Source: an uncultured Clostridia bacterium
GTDB taxonomy: Bacteria; Bacillota; Clostridia; Christensenellales; Borkfalkiaceae
Direction: 5' to 3'
Length of the DNA stretch: 64,000 bases
NCBI GenBank assembly: GCA_904502225.1
Contig: CAJGDO010000004.1
Span: forward strand, 8,996-72,995
Shown in pieces: positions 9,167-18,494 of the stretch; the first letter of the stretch is position 1; each line of letters opens with the position of its first letter. A program made the position numbers and the translations under genes. The notes beneath the pieces are model-generated. The model was not told where the DNA came from and did no database searches. It saw only the letters and a list, made by a program, of their open reading frames with translations.

Positions 9167-9562
9167 ATGAATAAGTGTTGTAAAAAAGAAGGCATAAAGA
9201 AAAATAAAGGAAATTTATTCGTTTGTATATGCACAGGTGCAATATCTGGTGCGGTAAACGGGATATTTGGCGGGGGTGGCGGAATGATTGTTGTTCCAAT
9301 GCTTACAAAGTTATTAAGGTATGAAGAGAAAAAGGCACACGCAACGGCAATATTGATTATTTTGCCTTTATCAATCGTGAGTGGGTTGCTATATTTGGTT
9401 TTTGGCAACTTTCCTCTTTCTACAGGGATACCGGTTGTTATTGGTGTTGTTGTAGGTGGTGTGGTTGGGGCATTATTGCTGTCAAAATTGTCATCGAAAT
9501 GGGTAATTTTAATTTTCTCAATAGTGATGGCTTTTGCTGGTGGAAAAATGTTGTTTTTTTAA
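9167..9562 (+). CDS. TauE/SafE-type (TSUP) half permease 1
   Basis: Integral membrane protein of 131 residues, half the length of a canonical sulfite exporter TauE/SafE protein. It contains the family glycine motif (GAISGAVNGIFGGGGGMIVVPML) and about four hydrophobic helices. A TATAAT-like box lies only about 9 bases before the ATG and no Shine-Dalgarno is seen, so the start is not certain; TTG at 9164 is the alternative. It is followed 8 bases later by a second half-size protein, with which it probably forms a heterodimeric transporter for a small sulfur-containing or organic anion. The substrate is unknown. Confidence 0.8.
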   Translation: MNKCCKKEGIKKNKGNLFVCICTGAISGAVNGIFGGGGGMIVVPMLTKLLRYEEKKAHATAILIILPLSIVSGLLYLVFGNFPLSTGIPVVIGVVVGGVVGALLLSKLSSKWVILIFSIVMAFAGGKMLFF

Positions 9563-9570
9563 GGGGATTT

Positions 9571-9951
9571 ATGAGTTTTGTTTTATATTCAATCGCTGGT
9601 GCTATTGGTGGTTTGATAGGTGGAATGGGAATGGGTGGTGGCACACTTCTAATACCAATTTTAAATATATTTTGTAAGGTCAAGCAACACCAAGCCCAAG
9701 CAATAAATTTGATAGGCTTTATTCCTATGGCTGTTGTGGCGTTGATTATACACGTTAAAAATCATTTAGTCGTGTATAAAGACTTGCTACCAATAATAAT
9801 TTCAGGTGTTATCACCTGTGTTGGTGGTTGTTTTTTATCCAAGATAATTGGTGGGGACTTGCTCGGGCGTGGCTTTGGTGCTTTTTTATTGGTGCTTTCT
9901 ATTTTTCAGTTTGTTTTTGCAATAAAAATGTTTAAAAACAATAAGCAATAG
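9571..9951 (+). CDS. TauE/SafE-type (TSUP) half permease 2
   Basis: Partner of the preceding gene, 126 residues, about four hydrophobic helices and the motif IAGAIGGLIGGMGMGGGTLLIP, which mirrors the glycine-rich loop of the first half. AAGGGGA at 9561-9567 fixes the ATG at 9571; the frame is open further upstream inside the first gene, but that extension has no ribosome binding site. Paired half-size TSUP genes occur in other Clostridia. Confidence 0.82.
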   Translation: MSFVLYSIAGAIGGLIGGMGMGGGTLLIPILNIFCKVKQHQAQAINLIGFIPMAVVALIIHVKNHLVVYKDLLPIIISGVITCVGGCFLSKIIGGDLLGRGFGAFLLVLSIFQFVFAIKMFKNNKQ

Positions 9952-10095
9952 TTTTTTGGTTAAATGCTAATCAAATTTACAAGTCAAAAAATTCAATTTT
10001 TGCTAGAAAAACACTAATTTTATCCAAGTTTTAATTATTTAACTTTCTTTAATCTATTTTTTCAAAAAAAATTTGCACAAATTTTAAAAAAGGTA

Positions 10096-10124
10096 TGTAC
10101 AAACACAATATCTTGTGTTATAAT
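10096..10124 (+). promoter_or_regulatory. Promoter of ppx with an internal palindrome
   Basis: TGTACA (10096-10101), a 17-base spacer and TATAAT (10119-10124). The spacer contains ACACAA-TATC-TTGTGT (10103-10118), a 16-bp perfect dyad exactly where a repressor would block polymerase. The 200-bp gap upstream of it, after the permease genes, is AT-rich and shows nothing else. Confidence 0.6.
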
Positions 10125-10157
10125 TATGAAAAAAATAACATAATGGTACGGTGAGTA

Positions 10158-11672
10158 ATGGAAAGAATAGCAATCATTGATTTAGGCTCGAATACGGCAA
10201 GATTACTTTTGATCGACGTTAAAGAAAATGGTCATTTTCAAATAGTTGACCAACTTAAAGAATCTCCACGCCTTGGTGAAGGTATGGAAAGAGATGGGTT
10301 TTTAAAGCCTGCCCGCGTTCAAGAAACGATTAAAACTTTAAAAATGTTTAGAAAATTATGCGACGTGAACGGTATTGAAAGAATTATCGCTGTTGCGACA
10401 GCGGCTGTTCGTCGTGCAAAAAATCAACGCAGTTTTCTTGATGAAGTTAGTGCAACTTGTGGCATAAAATTGCGTGTTTTAAGTGCGGAAGAAGAAGCAG
10501 TTTACGTTTATCGTGGCGTTGTCAATACAATGGATATTCCAAAGGGTATAATTCTTGAAATTGGCGGTGGTAGCACGAAAATTGTTTATTATAACAGAAG
10601 AAATCTACTTAACTATGAAACGTTGCCTTTCGGTGCGATTACCTTAACTGAACTTTTTGCAGAAAGTGGATTATCACCTGCAGAACAAACTGAAAAAATT
10701 AAGGAATTCTTTACCGAACAACTTTCACATATTGAATGGCTAAAAGACGTTGACCCTGAAACACAAATGATTGGTGTAGGTGGTTCGTTTAGAAACCTTT
10801 GTCGTATGACCAAAATTATGAAAAAGTATCCATTAAAGACTATTCATAATTACGTTGTAAACGACAACGATTTTACGCACGTTTTTGACTTGGTTAAAGG
10901 TCTTGACCTTGATAGAAAGAAAAAAATTAAAGGTTTATCAAGCGATAGGGCGGATATTTTCCCAAGTGCACTCGCTGCAATCTCTGCATTTAAGGAATAT
11001 ATGAACCTTAAAGACATTGTTGTTAGTGGCAGTGGCTTGCGTACAGGCATAATTTATAATTACGCTGTTCCAAGCACGTTAGATAAACCTATTTCTGACG
11101 TTTTATCTTACAGTTTGAACAATTTGGTCGATTGGTTTGGCTGTGACCAAAAGCATACCGAACAAGTTGTTAATTTGTCTGTTCAACTCTTTAAGCAATT
11201 AAGGGTTTTACACAAATTCCCAAGGCAATACCTTAAGATTTTGAAGGTTGCTGCATACTTATATGATACGGGTAAGCGTGTTGGTTTTTATAACTTTGAA
11301 AAACATAGCGGATACGTTATCCTAAACTCAAATATTTACGGAATTTCACATAGAGATTTGGTTTTGGCATCGTTTGTTGCGTCAAACACGGCTATTGAAG
11401 ATATTAACCCATTCGATTGGGCAAGGTATCGTGATTTAGTGACTGATGAAGATGTGGACGTTGTTAGAAAGATGGGAACAATGCTCCGTATAGCAAATTG
11501 CTTGGATAGGAGTTTATCATCAGTAATTAAAGGGTTAAATTGTGATATTTTGGGTGATTCAGTTATTATGAAGACCGAAGTTGAAGGCGATGCGTCGCTT
11601 GAAATTAACTTTGCACTTGAAATTGGTGCTGATTTTAGAAAAATATTTAAGAAAAACTTGGAAATTCTTTAA
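10158..11672 (+). CDS. ppx: Ppx/GppA phosphatase with C-terminal HD-like domain
   Basis: Exopolyphosphatase/guanosine pentaphosphate phosphatase family enzyme that removes phosphate from polyphosphate or pppGpp. The actin-like N-terminal half carries the phosphate loop IIDLGSNTARLLLID (residues 6-20), the ILEIGGGSTKI loop near 133-143 and VGGSFRNL. The C-terminal half (about 310-500) is helical and HD-like. At 504 residues it matches the long Ppx form. It is monocistronic: its own promoter lies upstream and a hairpin directly follows. Which substrate it prefers cannot be read from sequence. Confidence 0.9.
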   Translation: MERIAIIDLGSNTARLLLIDVKENGHFQIVDQLKESPRLGEGMERDGFLKPARVQETIKTLKMFRKLCDVNGIERIIAVATAAVRRAKNQRSFLDEVSATCGIKLRVLSAEEEAVYVYRGVVNTMDIPKGIILEIGGGSTKIVYYNRRNLLNYETLPFGAITLTELFAESGLSPAEQTEKIKEFFTEQLSHIEWLKDVDPETQMIGVGGSFRNLCRMTKIMKKYPLKTIHNYVVNDNDFTHVFDLVKGLDLDRKKKIKGLSSDRADIFPSALAAISAFKEYMNLKDIVVSGSGLRTGIIYNYAVPSTLDKPISDVLSYSLNNLVDWFGCDQKHTEQVVNLSVQLFKQLRVLHKFPRQYLKILKVAAYLYDTGKRVGFYNFEKHSGYVILNSNIYGISHRDLVLASFVASNTAIEDINPFDWARYRDLVTDEDVDVVRKMGTMLRIANCLDRSLSSVIKGLNCDILGDSVIMKTEVEGDASLEINFALEIGADFRKIFKKNLEIL

Positions 11673-11679
11673 TGAAACG

Positions 11680-11707
11680 ACGCTGTGTTTTTCACAGCGT
11701 TTGTTTT
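11680..11707 (+). terminator. Terminator after ppx
   Basis: An 8-bp GC-rich stem (ACGCTGTG / CACAGCGT) with a short T loop followed by TTGTTTT. Confidence 0.82.
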
Positions 11708-11727
11708 AATGATAAAAGGTGGTTAAA

Positions 11728-12735
11728 ATGGCAAACGTTAAACTTGCAATAGATTTTGACAGCATTAATACTAATATTTATATGTCTGGCAGTGGGCTTG
11801 TGTTGTCAGAGCCGACTGTTGCGGCAATTGACCTTGATAATAAAAACGAACTTAAACTCGTTGGTGAAGACGCAAAGAAGATTATAGGCAAAACTGCAAA
11901 AAACACAAAGATAGTTTTTCCTGTTTTTGAAGGCGAAATTGTGAACGAAACTGTTGCACAAGGCGTTTTATCTGCGTTTTTAGATAAATTAGGTGTAAAA
12001 AACGGCTTATTTGGTTGTCAAGCAATATTCCCTGTTGCTTGTGGCAGTGGTGCAGACGTTATAAATAAGTATAAAAAGATTGCAAAAAATTGTGGTATTA
12101 GCAAGGTGTATTTTGCAGAAGCACCTATTTTATCAGCATTAGGTCAAAGAATTTCTTTAAGCGATTCAACCCCTTGTTTTGTAATTGATATGGCTGGTGG
12201 AACGACTAATATTGCAGCACTTTCGTTAGATGGTGTTATCGCAGGTATTTCAGTTAATTTTGGCTATAACAAAATAAGCGTTGATATTATGGACTATATT
12301 TCTGATAATTATGGCTTGCAAATTGGGTTATTAACTGCTGAAAAATTAAAAAATGAAATTGGTAGTTTGGCTGAAAACGATGCTCTTACCATTGTTATTA
12401 ACGGCAGGGATTTAAAAACCGGTGCACCACGCTCGGTTTCTGTTAAGGCAATGGACATTCAGGCACCTATCAAAAAATATTACGATAAAGTTTATGAACT
12501 TGCAACCGCTGTTCTTAAAAAATTGCCACCAGAAGTTTGTGCAGAAATTACGCACGCTGGAATTTACGTTTCAGGTGTTGCATCTTCAATTTATGGCCTT
12601 GAAAAATATTATTCAACAAAGTTTGCAATGAAAACCAACGTTGCTGAAAATGGCGACATGGCCGTTGCACTTGGCGGTGGAATTGCTATAAGCGATGCAA
12701 GTTTATTAAAAAAGGTCGCAATCTCTAGCAAATAA
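11728..12735 (+). CDS. Divergent MreB-like actin homologue
   Basis: A 335-residue actin-fold ATPase of the MreB/Mbl type, which guides cell-wall synthesis as membrane-bound filaments. Similarity is clear in GLVLSEPTVAAI (MreB: GIVLNEPSVVAI), VGEDAKKIIG, the phosphate-2 loop IDMAGGTTNIA and the adenosine-site ALGGGIAI. The phosphate-1 loop, DLGTANT in typical MreB, is DFDSINT here, and the protein is otherwise quite divergent. AAAGGTGG at 11715-11722 supports ATG 11728 rather than GTG 11719. No mreC or mreD follows; it is monocistronic, with minD-minE next. It could be a specialised paralogue. Confidence 0.82.
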   Translation: MANVKLAIDFDSINTNIYMSGSGLVLSEPTVAAIDLDNKNELKLVGEDAKKIIGKTAKNTKIVFPVFEGEIVNETVAQGVLSAFLDKLGVKNGLFGCQAIFPVACGSGADVINKYKKIAKNCGISKVYFAEAPILSALGQRISLSDSTPCFVIDMAGGTTNIAALSLDGVIAGISVNFGYNKISVDIMDYISDNYGLQIGLLTAEKLKNEIGSLAENDALTIVINGRDLKTGAPRSVSVKAMDIQAPIKKYYDKVYELATAVLKKLPPEVCAEITHAGIYVSGVASSIYGLEKYYSTKFAMKTNVAENGDMAVALGGGIAISDASLLKKVAISSK

Positions 12736-12756
12736 TAAAAATAATTACGACATAAT

Positions 12757-12801
12757 ACCACGCATTTTGTTCTAATTGGTCAAAATGCGTGGTCTTTTTT
12801 T
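12757..12801 (+). terminator. Terminator after the mreB-like gene
   Basis: A perfect 13-bp stem (ACCACGCATTTTG / CAAAATGCGTGGT), 11-base loop, then CTTTTTTT. Confidence 0.9.
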
Positions 12802-12825
12802 ATCTAAAATAAGTTAGGGGTAATT

Positions 12826-13614
12826 ATGGCAAGAAAAATTGTAATAACGTCTGGTAAAGGCGGTGTTGGAAAAACAACCATAACGGCAAATTTAGGTATT
12901 GCTCTATCTGAATTAGGGGCAAAAGTTTTGCTTGTTGATATTGATTTTGGATTAAATAATTTAGACGTTGTTTTAGGGCTAGAGAATAAAGTTTGTTATG
13001 ATATTTCTGACGTTTTGTCGTGTAGGTGCAGGCTTAAACAAGCCTTGGTTAAATATGATGAAAAGAAATCGTTATACATATTGCCATCATTAAACAGCAC
13101 GTCGATGTGTTCAATTAGTGGGCAAAGTATTAAACTTATGTTAGAAAGCGTGGATATGCTTTTTGATTATATAATTTTGGACTGCCCAGCGGGTATAGAC
13201 GTTGGTTTCCATAGGGCGGTTTCTTGTGCAAATCAAGCAATAGTTGTTGCAACGCCAAACTTAACAAGTATAAGAGATGCTGATAAAGTCGTTTCAGTTT
13301 TAAAAAGTTATCGGCTTGATGCTGTAAATCTTGTTGTTAATAGGGCAAGGGGCGACTTAATAATGAGCGAAAAAATGTTGCTACCATTTGATATTGAGGA
13401 TATATTAAAAATAAAACTAATAGGCGTTTTGCCGGAAGAAGACGTGGTTTTTCTTTCTAGTGGATATAGAATTTCTAAAAAGAGCGAGTCGTTTAAGGCT
13501 TTTAAAATTCTTGCTAATAACTTGCATATGGGGAAAAGTAAGATTTTTGATGCAACAAAAAAATATTCGGGCTTTTTTGGAAGTATTAGGGGGAGTATAA
13601 AAAGGCGTGTATGA
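12826..13614 (+). CDS. minD: Septum site-determining ATPase MinD
   Basis: Membrane-cycling ATPase that positions the division site. At 262 residues it is full length. It has the deviant Walker A SGKGGVGKTTITANLG (residues 9-24), VDIDFGLNNLDVVLGLE, the DCPAGID switch region, and a C-terminal amphipathic membrane-targeting helix (FFGSIRGSIKRRV). TAGGGGT precedes the ATG. It overlaps minE by four bases. No minC is present next to it. Confidence 0.95.
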   Translation: MARKIVITSGKGGVGKTTITANLGIALSELGAKVLLVDIDFGLNNLDVVLGLENKVCYDISDVLSCRCRLKQALVKYDEKKSLYILPSLNSTSMCSISGQSIKLMLESVDMLFDYIILDCPAGIDVGFHRAVSCANQAIVVATPNLTSIRDADKVVSVLKSYRLDAVNLVVNRARGDLIMSEKMLLPFDIEDILKIKLIGVLPEEDVVFLSSGYRISKKSESFKAFKILANNLHMGKSKIFDATKKYSGFFGSIRGSIKRRV

Positions 13615-13847
13615 AAAATAATAAAAACGAAATTATAAGGCTTCAATCAATAATCGAAAATGATAGAATTAGCACGAGTGATAATTTTAATAAATTACTT
13701 ATGTCTGATTTAACCGACTTATTAAAAGATTATTTTGATTTTAAGGATAATTTAACTTTAAACATTGAAAGAAACGGTAGTTGTTTTCAAATAGGAATAA
13801 ATTTATTAGTAACTAGAATAAAGAATTTTATTAACATTGAACAATAG
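13611..13847 (+). CDS. minE: Cell division topological specificity factor MinE
   Basis: A 78-residue partner that stimulates MinD ATPase and drives its oscillation. The start ATGA overlaps the minD stop, indicating coupled translation. The central region LQSIIENDRIS corresponds to the MinD-contact segment, and the C-terminus matches the topological specificity domain in length and pattern. The call rests mostly on length, context and weak similarity. Confidence 0.85.
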   Translation: MKNNKNEIIRLQSIIENDRISTSDNFNKLLMSDLTDLLKDYFDFKDNLTLNIERNGSCFQIGINLLVTRIKNFINIEQ

Positions 13848-13875
13848 TAGTATTATTCAAGCGTTTTTGCATATT

Positions 13876-13892
13876 ATTATGTTAGACATAAT
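13876..13892. repeat. 17-bp palindrome ATTATGT-N3-ACATAAT, copy 1
   Basis: Perfect 7-bp arms around TAG, in the gap between minE and the 26-aa peptide gene. Related sites are at 32151, 48907 and 54811. Candidate regulator binding site; the protein is unknown. Confidence 0.45.
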
Positions 13893-13947
13893 TGTATTTA
13901 TGAATAAAAAAATCTATTATGGAAACACTATTTTAGGGGAAAAACAA

Positions 13948-14028
13948 ATGGGTTTTATTTTAGGACTTATTTTAGGCACGAATTTTGGTTTAATCTTATT
14001 TGGGATACTTAACGCAAGTAAAAATTAG
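13948..14028 (+). CDS. 26-aa membrane peptide, DUF3789-like
   Basis: A one-helix hydrophobic peptide (MGFILGLILGTNFGLILFG then NASKN) preceded by AGGGGAA at a good distance. The pattern MGFxLGLxxGxxFG and the polar tail resemble the DUF3789 family of tiny Firmicute proteins, often found near cell-envelope or mobile genes. The frame is open further upstream, but only this start has a ribosome binding site. Function unknown. Confidence 0.6.
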   Translation: MGFILGLILGTNFGLILFGILNASKN

Positions 14029-14132
14029 GCAAGTTTTAGTTTGTAAAAATTAAGTGATAGGACAGACAAAAGCCTGCCCTTTTTTATTTAAGTAAACATT
14101 TGAAATTATTAATTTTATTGGTTGACTATTCG

Positions 14133-14162
14133 TTGACAAAGGCAATTCAATTATTATATAAT
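14133..14162 (+). promoter_or_regulatory. Promoter of tyrS
   Basis: TTGACA (14133-14138), an 18-base spacer, TATAAT (14157-14162). The leader to the ATG is only about 55 bases, too short for a T-box, and no T-box sequence is visible. Confidence 0.8.
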
Positions 14163-14224
14163 TATACAAATATAATTTTTATATTAAATTTGGACTTGAA
14201 AAATATTATTGCGTAGGTATTATT

Positions 14225-15439
14225 ATGAAAAATGTTTTTGACGTGTTGAAAGAAAGAGGCTTTATTAAACAAACGGTTTATGAAGAAGAACTTTACGATT
14301 TGTTAGGAAAGGAAAGCGTGCCTTTTTATATTGGATTTGACCCAACGGCAGATAGTTTGCATATCGGCCATTATATTCCTATTATGGCAATGGCTTGGAT
14401 GCAAAGATATGGTCATAAGCCTGTTGCTCTTATCGGTGGTGGCACGGCTATGATTGGTGACCCTTCTGGAAGGTCTGATATGCGTTCTATGATGACAAAA
14501 GAAACAATTGCACATAACTGTGATTGTTTTAGAAAGCAAATGAGCCGTTTTATTAGGTTTGAAGGAGAAAATGCTGCTATTATGGCAAATAATGGCGATT
14601 GGATTTTAGACCTTAATTACGTTGATTTTTTGCGTGATATTGGTGTGCATTTTTCAGTTAATAGAATGTTGACAGCAGAATGCTTTAAGTCAAGAATGGA
14701 AAAAGGCCTTTCATTCCTAGAATTCAACTATATGTTAATGCAAGGCTATGATTTCTTAAAATTATATCAAGACCACGGCGTTGTCTTAGAACTTGGTGGT
14801 GATGACCAATGGTCAAATATGATTGCTGGCGTCAACTTGATTAGAAAAAAGGAAGAAAAACCAGCGTATGCTATGACGTTTACTTTGCTTTTAACAAGCG
14901 AAGGCAAGAAGATGGGCAAAACAGCAAAAGGTGCTTTGTGGCTTGATGAAAATAAGACAACTCCTTACGAATTTTACCAATATTTTAGAAACGTTGAGGA
15001 CGTTAAGGTTGAAGAATGTATGCGTCTACTAACCTTTATGGATATGGACGAAATTAAAGAGTTGACAAAATACAACGATGAAAGAATGAACCTTGCAAAA
15101 GAAAGACTTGCTTTTGAAGTGACAAAACTTGTTCACGGCGAAGAAAAGGCGATTGAAGCACAAAAACAAGCAAAAGCGGCTTTTGGTGGTGGAAGTCAAG
15201 AAGATATGCCAACTGCTGAAATTGATTCAAGCATTGTGCTTGTGGCAGACCTTTTGGTTAGCGTTGGTCAAGCAAAATCTAAAGGCGAAGCGAAACGCTT
15301 GATTGAAGGTGGCGGGGTTAGTATCGACCAAGAAAAAATTACCAATCCGTTTGGCGAAATCCCTGCAAAATCTTTACAAAATAAAGAGTTTATATTGCAC
15401 AAAGGTAAAAAGGTTCATATAAAAATTAGTGTAAAATGA
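14225..15439 (+). CDS. tyrS: Tyrosyl-tRNA synthetase
   Basis: Class I aminoacyl-tRNA synthetase, 404 residues. The HIGH motif appears as DSLHIGHY near residues 40-47, the tyrosine pocket as [12 protein letters not shown] near 197-208 and the KMSKS loop as [13 protein letters not shown] near 232-244. The C-terminal 65 residues form an S4 RNA-binding domain ([23 protein letters not shown]). It overlaps the next gene by four bases (ATGA). Confidence 0.97.
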   Translation: MKNVFDVLKERGFIKQTVYEEELYDLLGKESVPFYIGFDPTADSLHIGHYIPIMAMAWMQRYGHKPVALIGGGTAMIGDPSGRSDMRSMMTKETIAHNCDCFRKQMSRFIRFEGENAAIMANNGDWILDLNYVDFLRDIGVHFSVNRMLTAECFKSRMEKGLSFLEFNYMLMQGYDFLKLYQDHGVVLELGGDDQWSNMIAGVNLIRKKEEKPAYAMTFTLLLTSEGKKMGKTAKGALWLDENKTTPYEFYQYFRNVEDVKVEECMRLLTFMDMDEIKELTKYNDERMNLAKERLAFEVTKLVHGEEKAIEAQKQAKAAFGGGSQEDMPTAEIDSSIVLVADLLVSVGQAKSKGEAKRLIEGGGVSIDQEKITNPFGEIPAKSLQNKEFILHKGKKVHIKISVK

Positions 15440-16065
15440 GTTATGAATTTTTTACAGTAAACGGCGAAACGGAAAACGTTATTTTAATCGAGCGGTCAAA
15501 GTTTATTTGCAATATAAAAGGCATTGAAAACGAAGAGCAAGCAAAGGAATATATAGAGTTGATAAGAAAACGCCATTCGCTTGCAAATCATTGTTGTTAT
15601 GCATATATTGCTGACGATAAAGGCTTAATTCAAAAGTTTTCTGATGCGGGCGAGCCACAAGGAACGGCTGGATTGCCAATGCTTGAAGTGCTTAAAAACA
15701 AACGAATTTTTAAGGCTGTTGCCGTTGTCACAAGATATTTTGGCGGAATAAAACTTGGAACGGGTGGCTTAACACGGGCTTATGGTGGCTCGGTTTCAGA
15801 ATGCTTATCAAAGGCAGATATTGGCAAAATGGTTATGTCAAACTTGATAAGTGTTGCCCCTGATTATGAAGGATATTCACGCTTGTTAAAAGTTTTAACC
15901 GATGAAAACGTTTCGGTTGTTGCAACCGAGTTTGAAAACGTTGTAAACGTTAAAATAGCGGTGAAATCTGACTATTTAGACACTTTTAAGAACAAAATTC
16001 TAAACGCTTTTAACGGAAAGATTGAAATTATAGATTTAGGAAGTTCATATTTTGACTTTGGGTGA
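15436..16065 (+). CDS. YigZ/IMPACT family protein
   Basis: A 209-residue protein of the UPF0029 family. The N-terminal IMPACT domain shows [19 protein letters not shown] and [21 protein letters not shown]. The C-terminal domain is ferredoxin-like. Relatives bind ribosomes or nucleic acids and influence translation, but the cellular role is not settled. The start overlaps the tyrS stop. Confidence 0.92.
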   Translation: MSYEFFTVNGETENVILIERSKFICNIKGIENEEQAKEYIELIRKRHSLANHCCYAYIADDKGLIQKFSDAGEPQGTAGLPMLEVLKNKRIFKAVAVVTRYFGGIKLGTGGLTRAYGGSVSECLSKADIGKMVMSNLISVAPDYEGYSRLLKVLTDENVSVVATEFENVVNVKIAVKSDYLDTFKNKILNAFNGKIEIIDLGSSYFDFG

Positions 16066-16068
16066 GAT

Positions 16069-16680
16069 ATGCCTTGTATAACAAACGTTTCAGTTCAGAA
16101 AAATAATAAAAAAAGGTGCAACATTTTTGTTGACAATCAATTTTATTGTGCCTTAAATCTTGAAACTGTTGTTAAAAATCAGTTAAAAAGTGGTTTAGAA
16201 ATTGATAAAGAGCAACTTGAAAACATTGTTTTTGAAAACCAAAAGCAAGAAGCACTTATCAAGGCGGCAGATTATATTTCTAAAAACCTTAAAACAAAAA
16301 AAGAAGTCAAAGACTATCTTGTTAAAAAGGGTTATACCGAACAAGTTGCGTGGTATTGTGTTGATAAACTTAAAGAATATCAGTATATCGATGATAAACA
16401 CTATTCAAAACGCTATATTGAAAGCGTAAATAAAAGACAAGGCAGGCGTTTAACCGAATATAAACTTATGATGAAAGGGGTTAAAAAAGACGATATTGAA
16501 TCGGCTTATATTGAAACCCCTGTTGATGAGAAAGAAAACGCAAAACTTGTTGCACAAAAATACTTGAAAAATAAAGAAATCACGAAAGAAAATATAGCAA
16601 AAGCATACCGATATTTAATTGGCAAAGGTTTTTCTTATGAAGATACAACTTTTGCTTTGAGAGAGTTTAACGAGGAATAA
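16069..16680 (+). CDS. recX: Regulatory protein RecX
   Basis: RecA filament modulator, 203 residues with the three tandem three-helix repeats of the family (for example KTKKEVKDYLVKKGYTEQVAWYCVDKLKEYQYIDDKHYSKRYIES). The N-terminal extension (residues 1-60) is typical of Firmicute RecX. It sits in a run of coupled genes: yigZ ends 3 bases before, and its stop overlaps the next start by one base. Confidence 0.88.
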   Translation: MPCITNVSVQKNNKKRCNIFVDNQFYCALNLETVVKNQLKSGLEIDKEQLENIVFENQKQEALIKAADYISKNLKTKKEVKDYLVKKGYTEQVAWYCVDKLKEYQYIDDKHYSKRYIESVNKRQGRRLTEYKLMMKGVKKDDIESAYIETPVDEKENAKLVAQKYLKNKEITKENIAKAYRYLIGKGFSYEDTTFALREFNEE

Positions 16681-18107
16681 TGGAAAGGGTTTTGTCTGTC
16701 AGTCAAATGCAATATGCCGACAAGTTTACCATTGAAAAACTTGGTGTTTGCCAAGATGAACTTGTTAAAAGAGCAGGTGGGGCAGTTGCTGACGTTGTTA
16801 AAGAACATTTTGTTGGCGGAAGAGTTTTGGTTTGCGTTGGTAAGGGTAATAACGGCAAAGACGGTTTGGTTATTGCTGATATTTTATCTAAAACTCACGG
16901 CTTTTCCGTTTCAATTTTTAATACCGAAACTTGCTTTTTCAAAGTTTTTGAAAAAGATTATGATATTGTTATAGATTGCATATTTGGAACAGGTTTGAAC
17001 AAATATGTGGACGGAAAATATTTAGAAATTATCAACAAAATCAATTCGATAAACGCTGTTAAAATAGCGTGTGATATACCAAGTGGGATAAATGGTGATA
17101 CGGGCGAAGTTATGGGCGTTGCAGTGAAAGCAAACATAACCGTTGCAATCCAAGAATATAAACTTGGTCACTTTTTGGGCGATGGAATTGATTATTGCGG
17201 TAAGGTTGTATGTAAGGACATTGGCATAAGCGTTTGGGATGACGACGTTGTTAAGAGAATAGGTAAGACCGAAGTAAAACAACTGTTTAACCACAGAGAT
17301 AGAAATGTAAATAAAGGCAATTTTGGCAAAACTTGCATTATTGGTGGAAGTCAAGATTTCCCAGGGAGTGTTATTCTTTCTTCAAACGCAACTTCAGCAC
17401 TTAAGTCGGGTGTTGGGTATACTTATTTGGTTGTTCCAAAAACATTATATAATGCATACGTTGGGAAAAATCCAGAATGCATTTTAATTGCACAAGATTT
17501 AGATAGTGATATAGTTGATGCTTGCAGTTTGGAAAAGGTTTTACATTGCAATTCTATTGGTGTTGGAATGGGAATGACGGCAAGTCAATCAACTTATAAC
17601 GTAATTGAATATTTATTGAAAAATTATAGTGGAACTTTGATTATTGATGCGGACGGATTGAACGTTTTAAGCAAGTTTGGAAAAGCCTGCCTAAAAGATA
17701 AAAAATGCCAAGTGGTTTTAACCCCGCATTTAGGTGAGTTTTGTAGGCTTTTAGGGGAAGATAAAGGCGAAGTTTATAAAGATATAATTGGCAAATCTAA
17801 AAAGTTTGCAAAAGAATATGACGTTATTTTGGCGGTTAAGAGTGCTGTTAGCATTATAACTAATGGCGAAGAAACTTATATAAATACAACCGGTTGTTCT
17901 GGTATGGCAAAAGCAGGAAGTGGCGATGCACTTTCGGGGCTTATCTCTGGGGTGCTTGCAAGGACTGAAACTTCAGTGGAAAACGTTGCAGGTTCGTTGT
18001 ATGTGTTTGGTAAAGCGGGAGAGTTTGCACAAAAAAATGGTTGCGAATTTACTATTACGGCAACCGAAATAATCGAGCAATTTAGCAATGTTATAAATAG
18101 TTTTTGA
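16680..18107 (+). CDS. nnrD: Bifunctional NAD(P)H-hydrate epimerase / ADP-dependent dehydratase
   Basis: Repairs hydrated NAD(P)H. At 475 residues it holds both domains: an N-terminal YjeF epimerase (VCVGKGNNGKDGLVIA near residue 55, DCIFGTGLN, ACDIPSGINGDTG) and a C-terminal ribokinase-like dehydratase (TPHLGEFCRLLGE, GMAKAGSGDALSGLISG). The start overlaps the recX stop (TAATG). The fused form is the usual bacterial architecture. Confidence 0.94.
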   Translation: MERVLSVSQMQYADKFTIEKLGVCQDELVKRAGGAVADVVKEHFVGGRVLVCVGKGNNGKDGLVIADILSKTHGFSVSIFNTETCFFKVFEKDYDIVIDCIFGTGLNKYVDGKYLEIINKINSINAVKIACDIPSGINGDTGEVMGVAVKANITVAIQEYKLGHFLGDGIDYCGKVVCKDIGISVWDDDVVKRIGKTEVKQLFNHRDRNVNKGNFGKTCIIGGSQDFPGSVILSSNATSALKSGVGYTYLVVPKTLYNAYVGKNPECILIAQDLDSDIVDACSLEKVLHCNSIGVGMGMTASQSTYNVIEYLLKNYSGTLIIDADGLNVLSKFGKACLKDKKCQVVLTPHLGEFCRLLGEDKGEVYKDIIGKSKKFAKEYDVILAVKSAVSIITNGEETYINTTGCSGMAKAGSGDALSGLISGVLARTETSVENVAGSLYVFGKAGEFAQKNGCEFTITATEIIEQFSNVINSF

Positions 18108-18413
18108 TTAAGCAAAGTACACGCCAAAACCACCGTTAAAAGCAAGAAAGATTAGGTATGTGTTAAGTGCGATAAAAAGTGGCATTAAAACCATAAAAAT
18201 AAGACTTTTAAGCCTATACTTAAATATAAACATAAATATAAATATTCCGATTGCTCCACCTAATAAGCCTGTGAAAAGCAGTTTTGCATCGGTTATTTCG
18301 GTGGTTTCGGTCTGTAAGTCTTTGGCATTTTTTTGGAACTTTAAGATTAGTATGCCGTATAGATTGATAGCGACAATGTAAGTTGCTGTTAAAATATAAA
18401 ATAAATTTAGCAT
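18108..18413 (-). CDS. DUF1294-like small membrane protein
   Basis: About 101 residues with three to four transmembrane helices. The central [26 protein letters not shown] matches the LLxLLGGxxGxxxxMxxFRHKT pattern of DUF1294 proteins. It runs opposite to its neighbours and ends directly against the preceding gene. No ribosome binding site is visible; ATG at 18449 is possible, but it overlaps the TATAAT-like box of the likely promoter, so 18413 is preferred. Function unknown. Confidence 0.65.
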   Translation of the reverse strand: MLNLFYILTATYIVAINLYGILILKFQKNAKDLQTETTEITDAKLLFTGLLGGAIGIFIFMFIFKYRLKSLIFMVLMPLFIALNTYLIFLAFNGGFGVYFA

Positions 18414-18494
18414 AATTATATTAGTATTTTGAGCAGAAATAATAAACATTATTATAATATTTCTGTTTTAAAAAAATAAAAGAGGTTAAACTTT

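Noticed and set aside
14058..14081. A terminator between the 26-aa peptide gene and tyrS (GGACAGAC / GCCTGCCC then T-tract)
   Set aside because: The stem has two A-C mismatches in eight pairs, so it is too weak to list, though the T-tract is suggestive.
14163..14224. A T-box or other riboswitch in the tyrS leader
   Set aside because: The leader is about 55 bases, with no specifier loop, T-box sequence or terminator.
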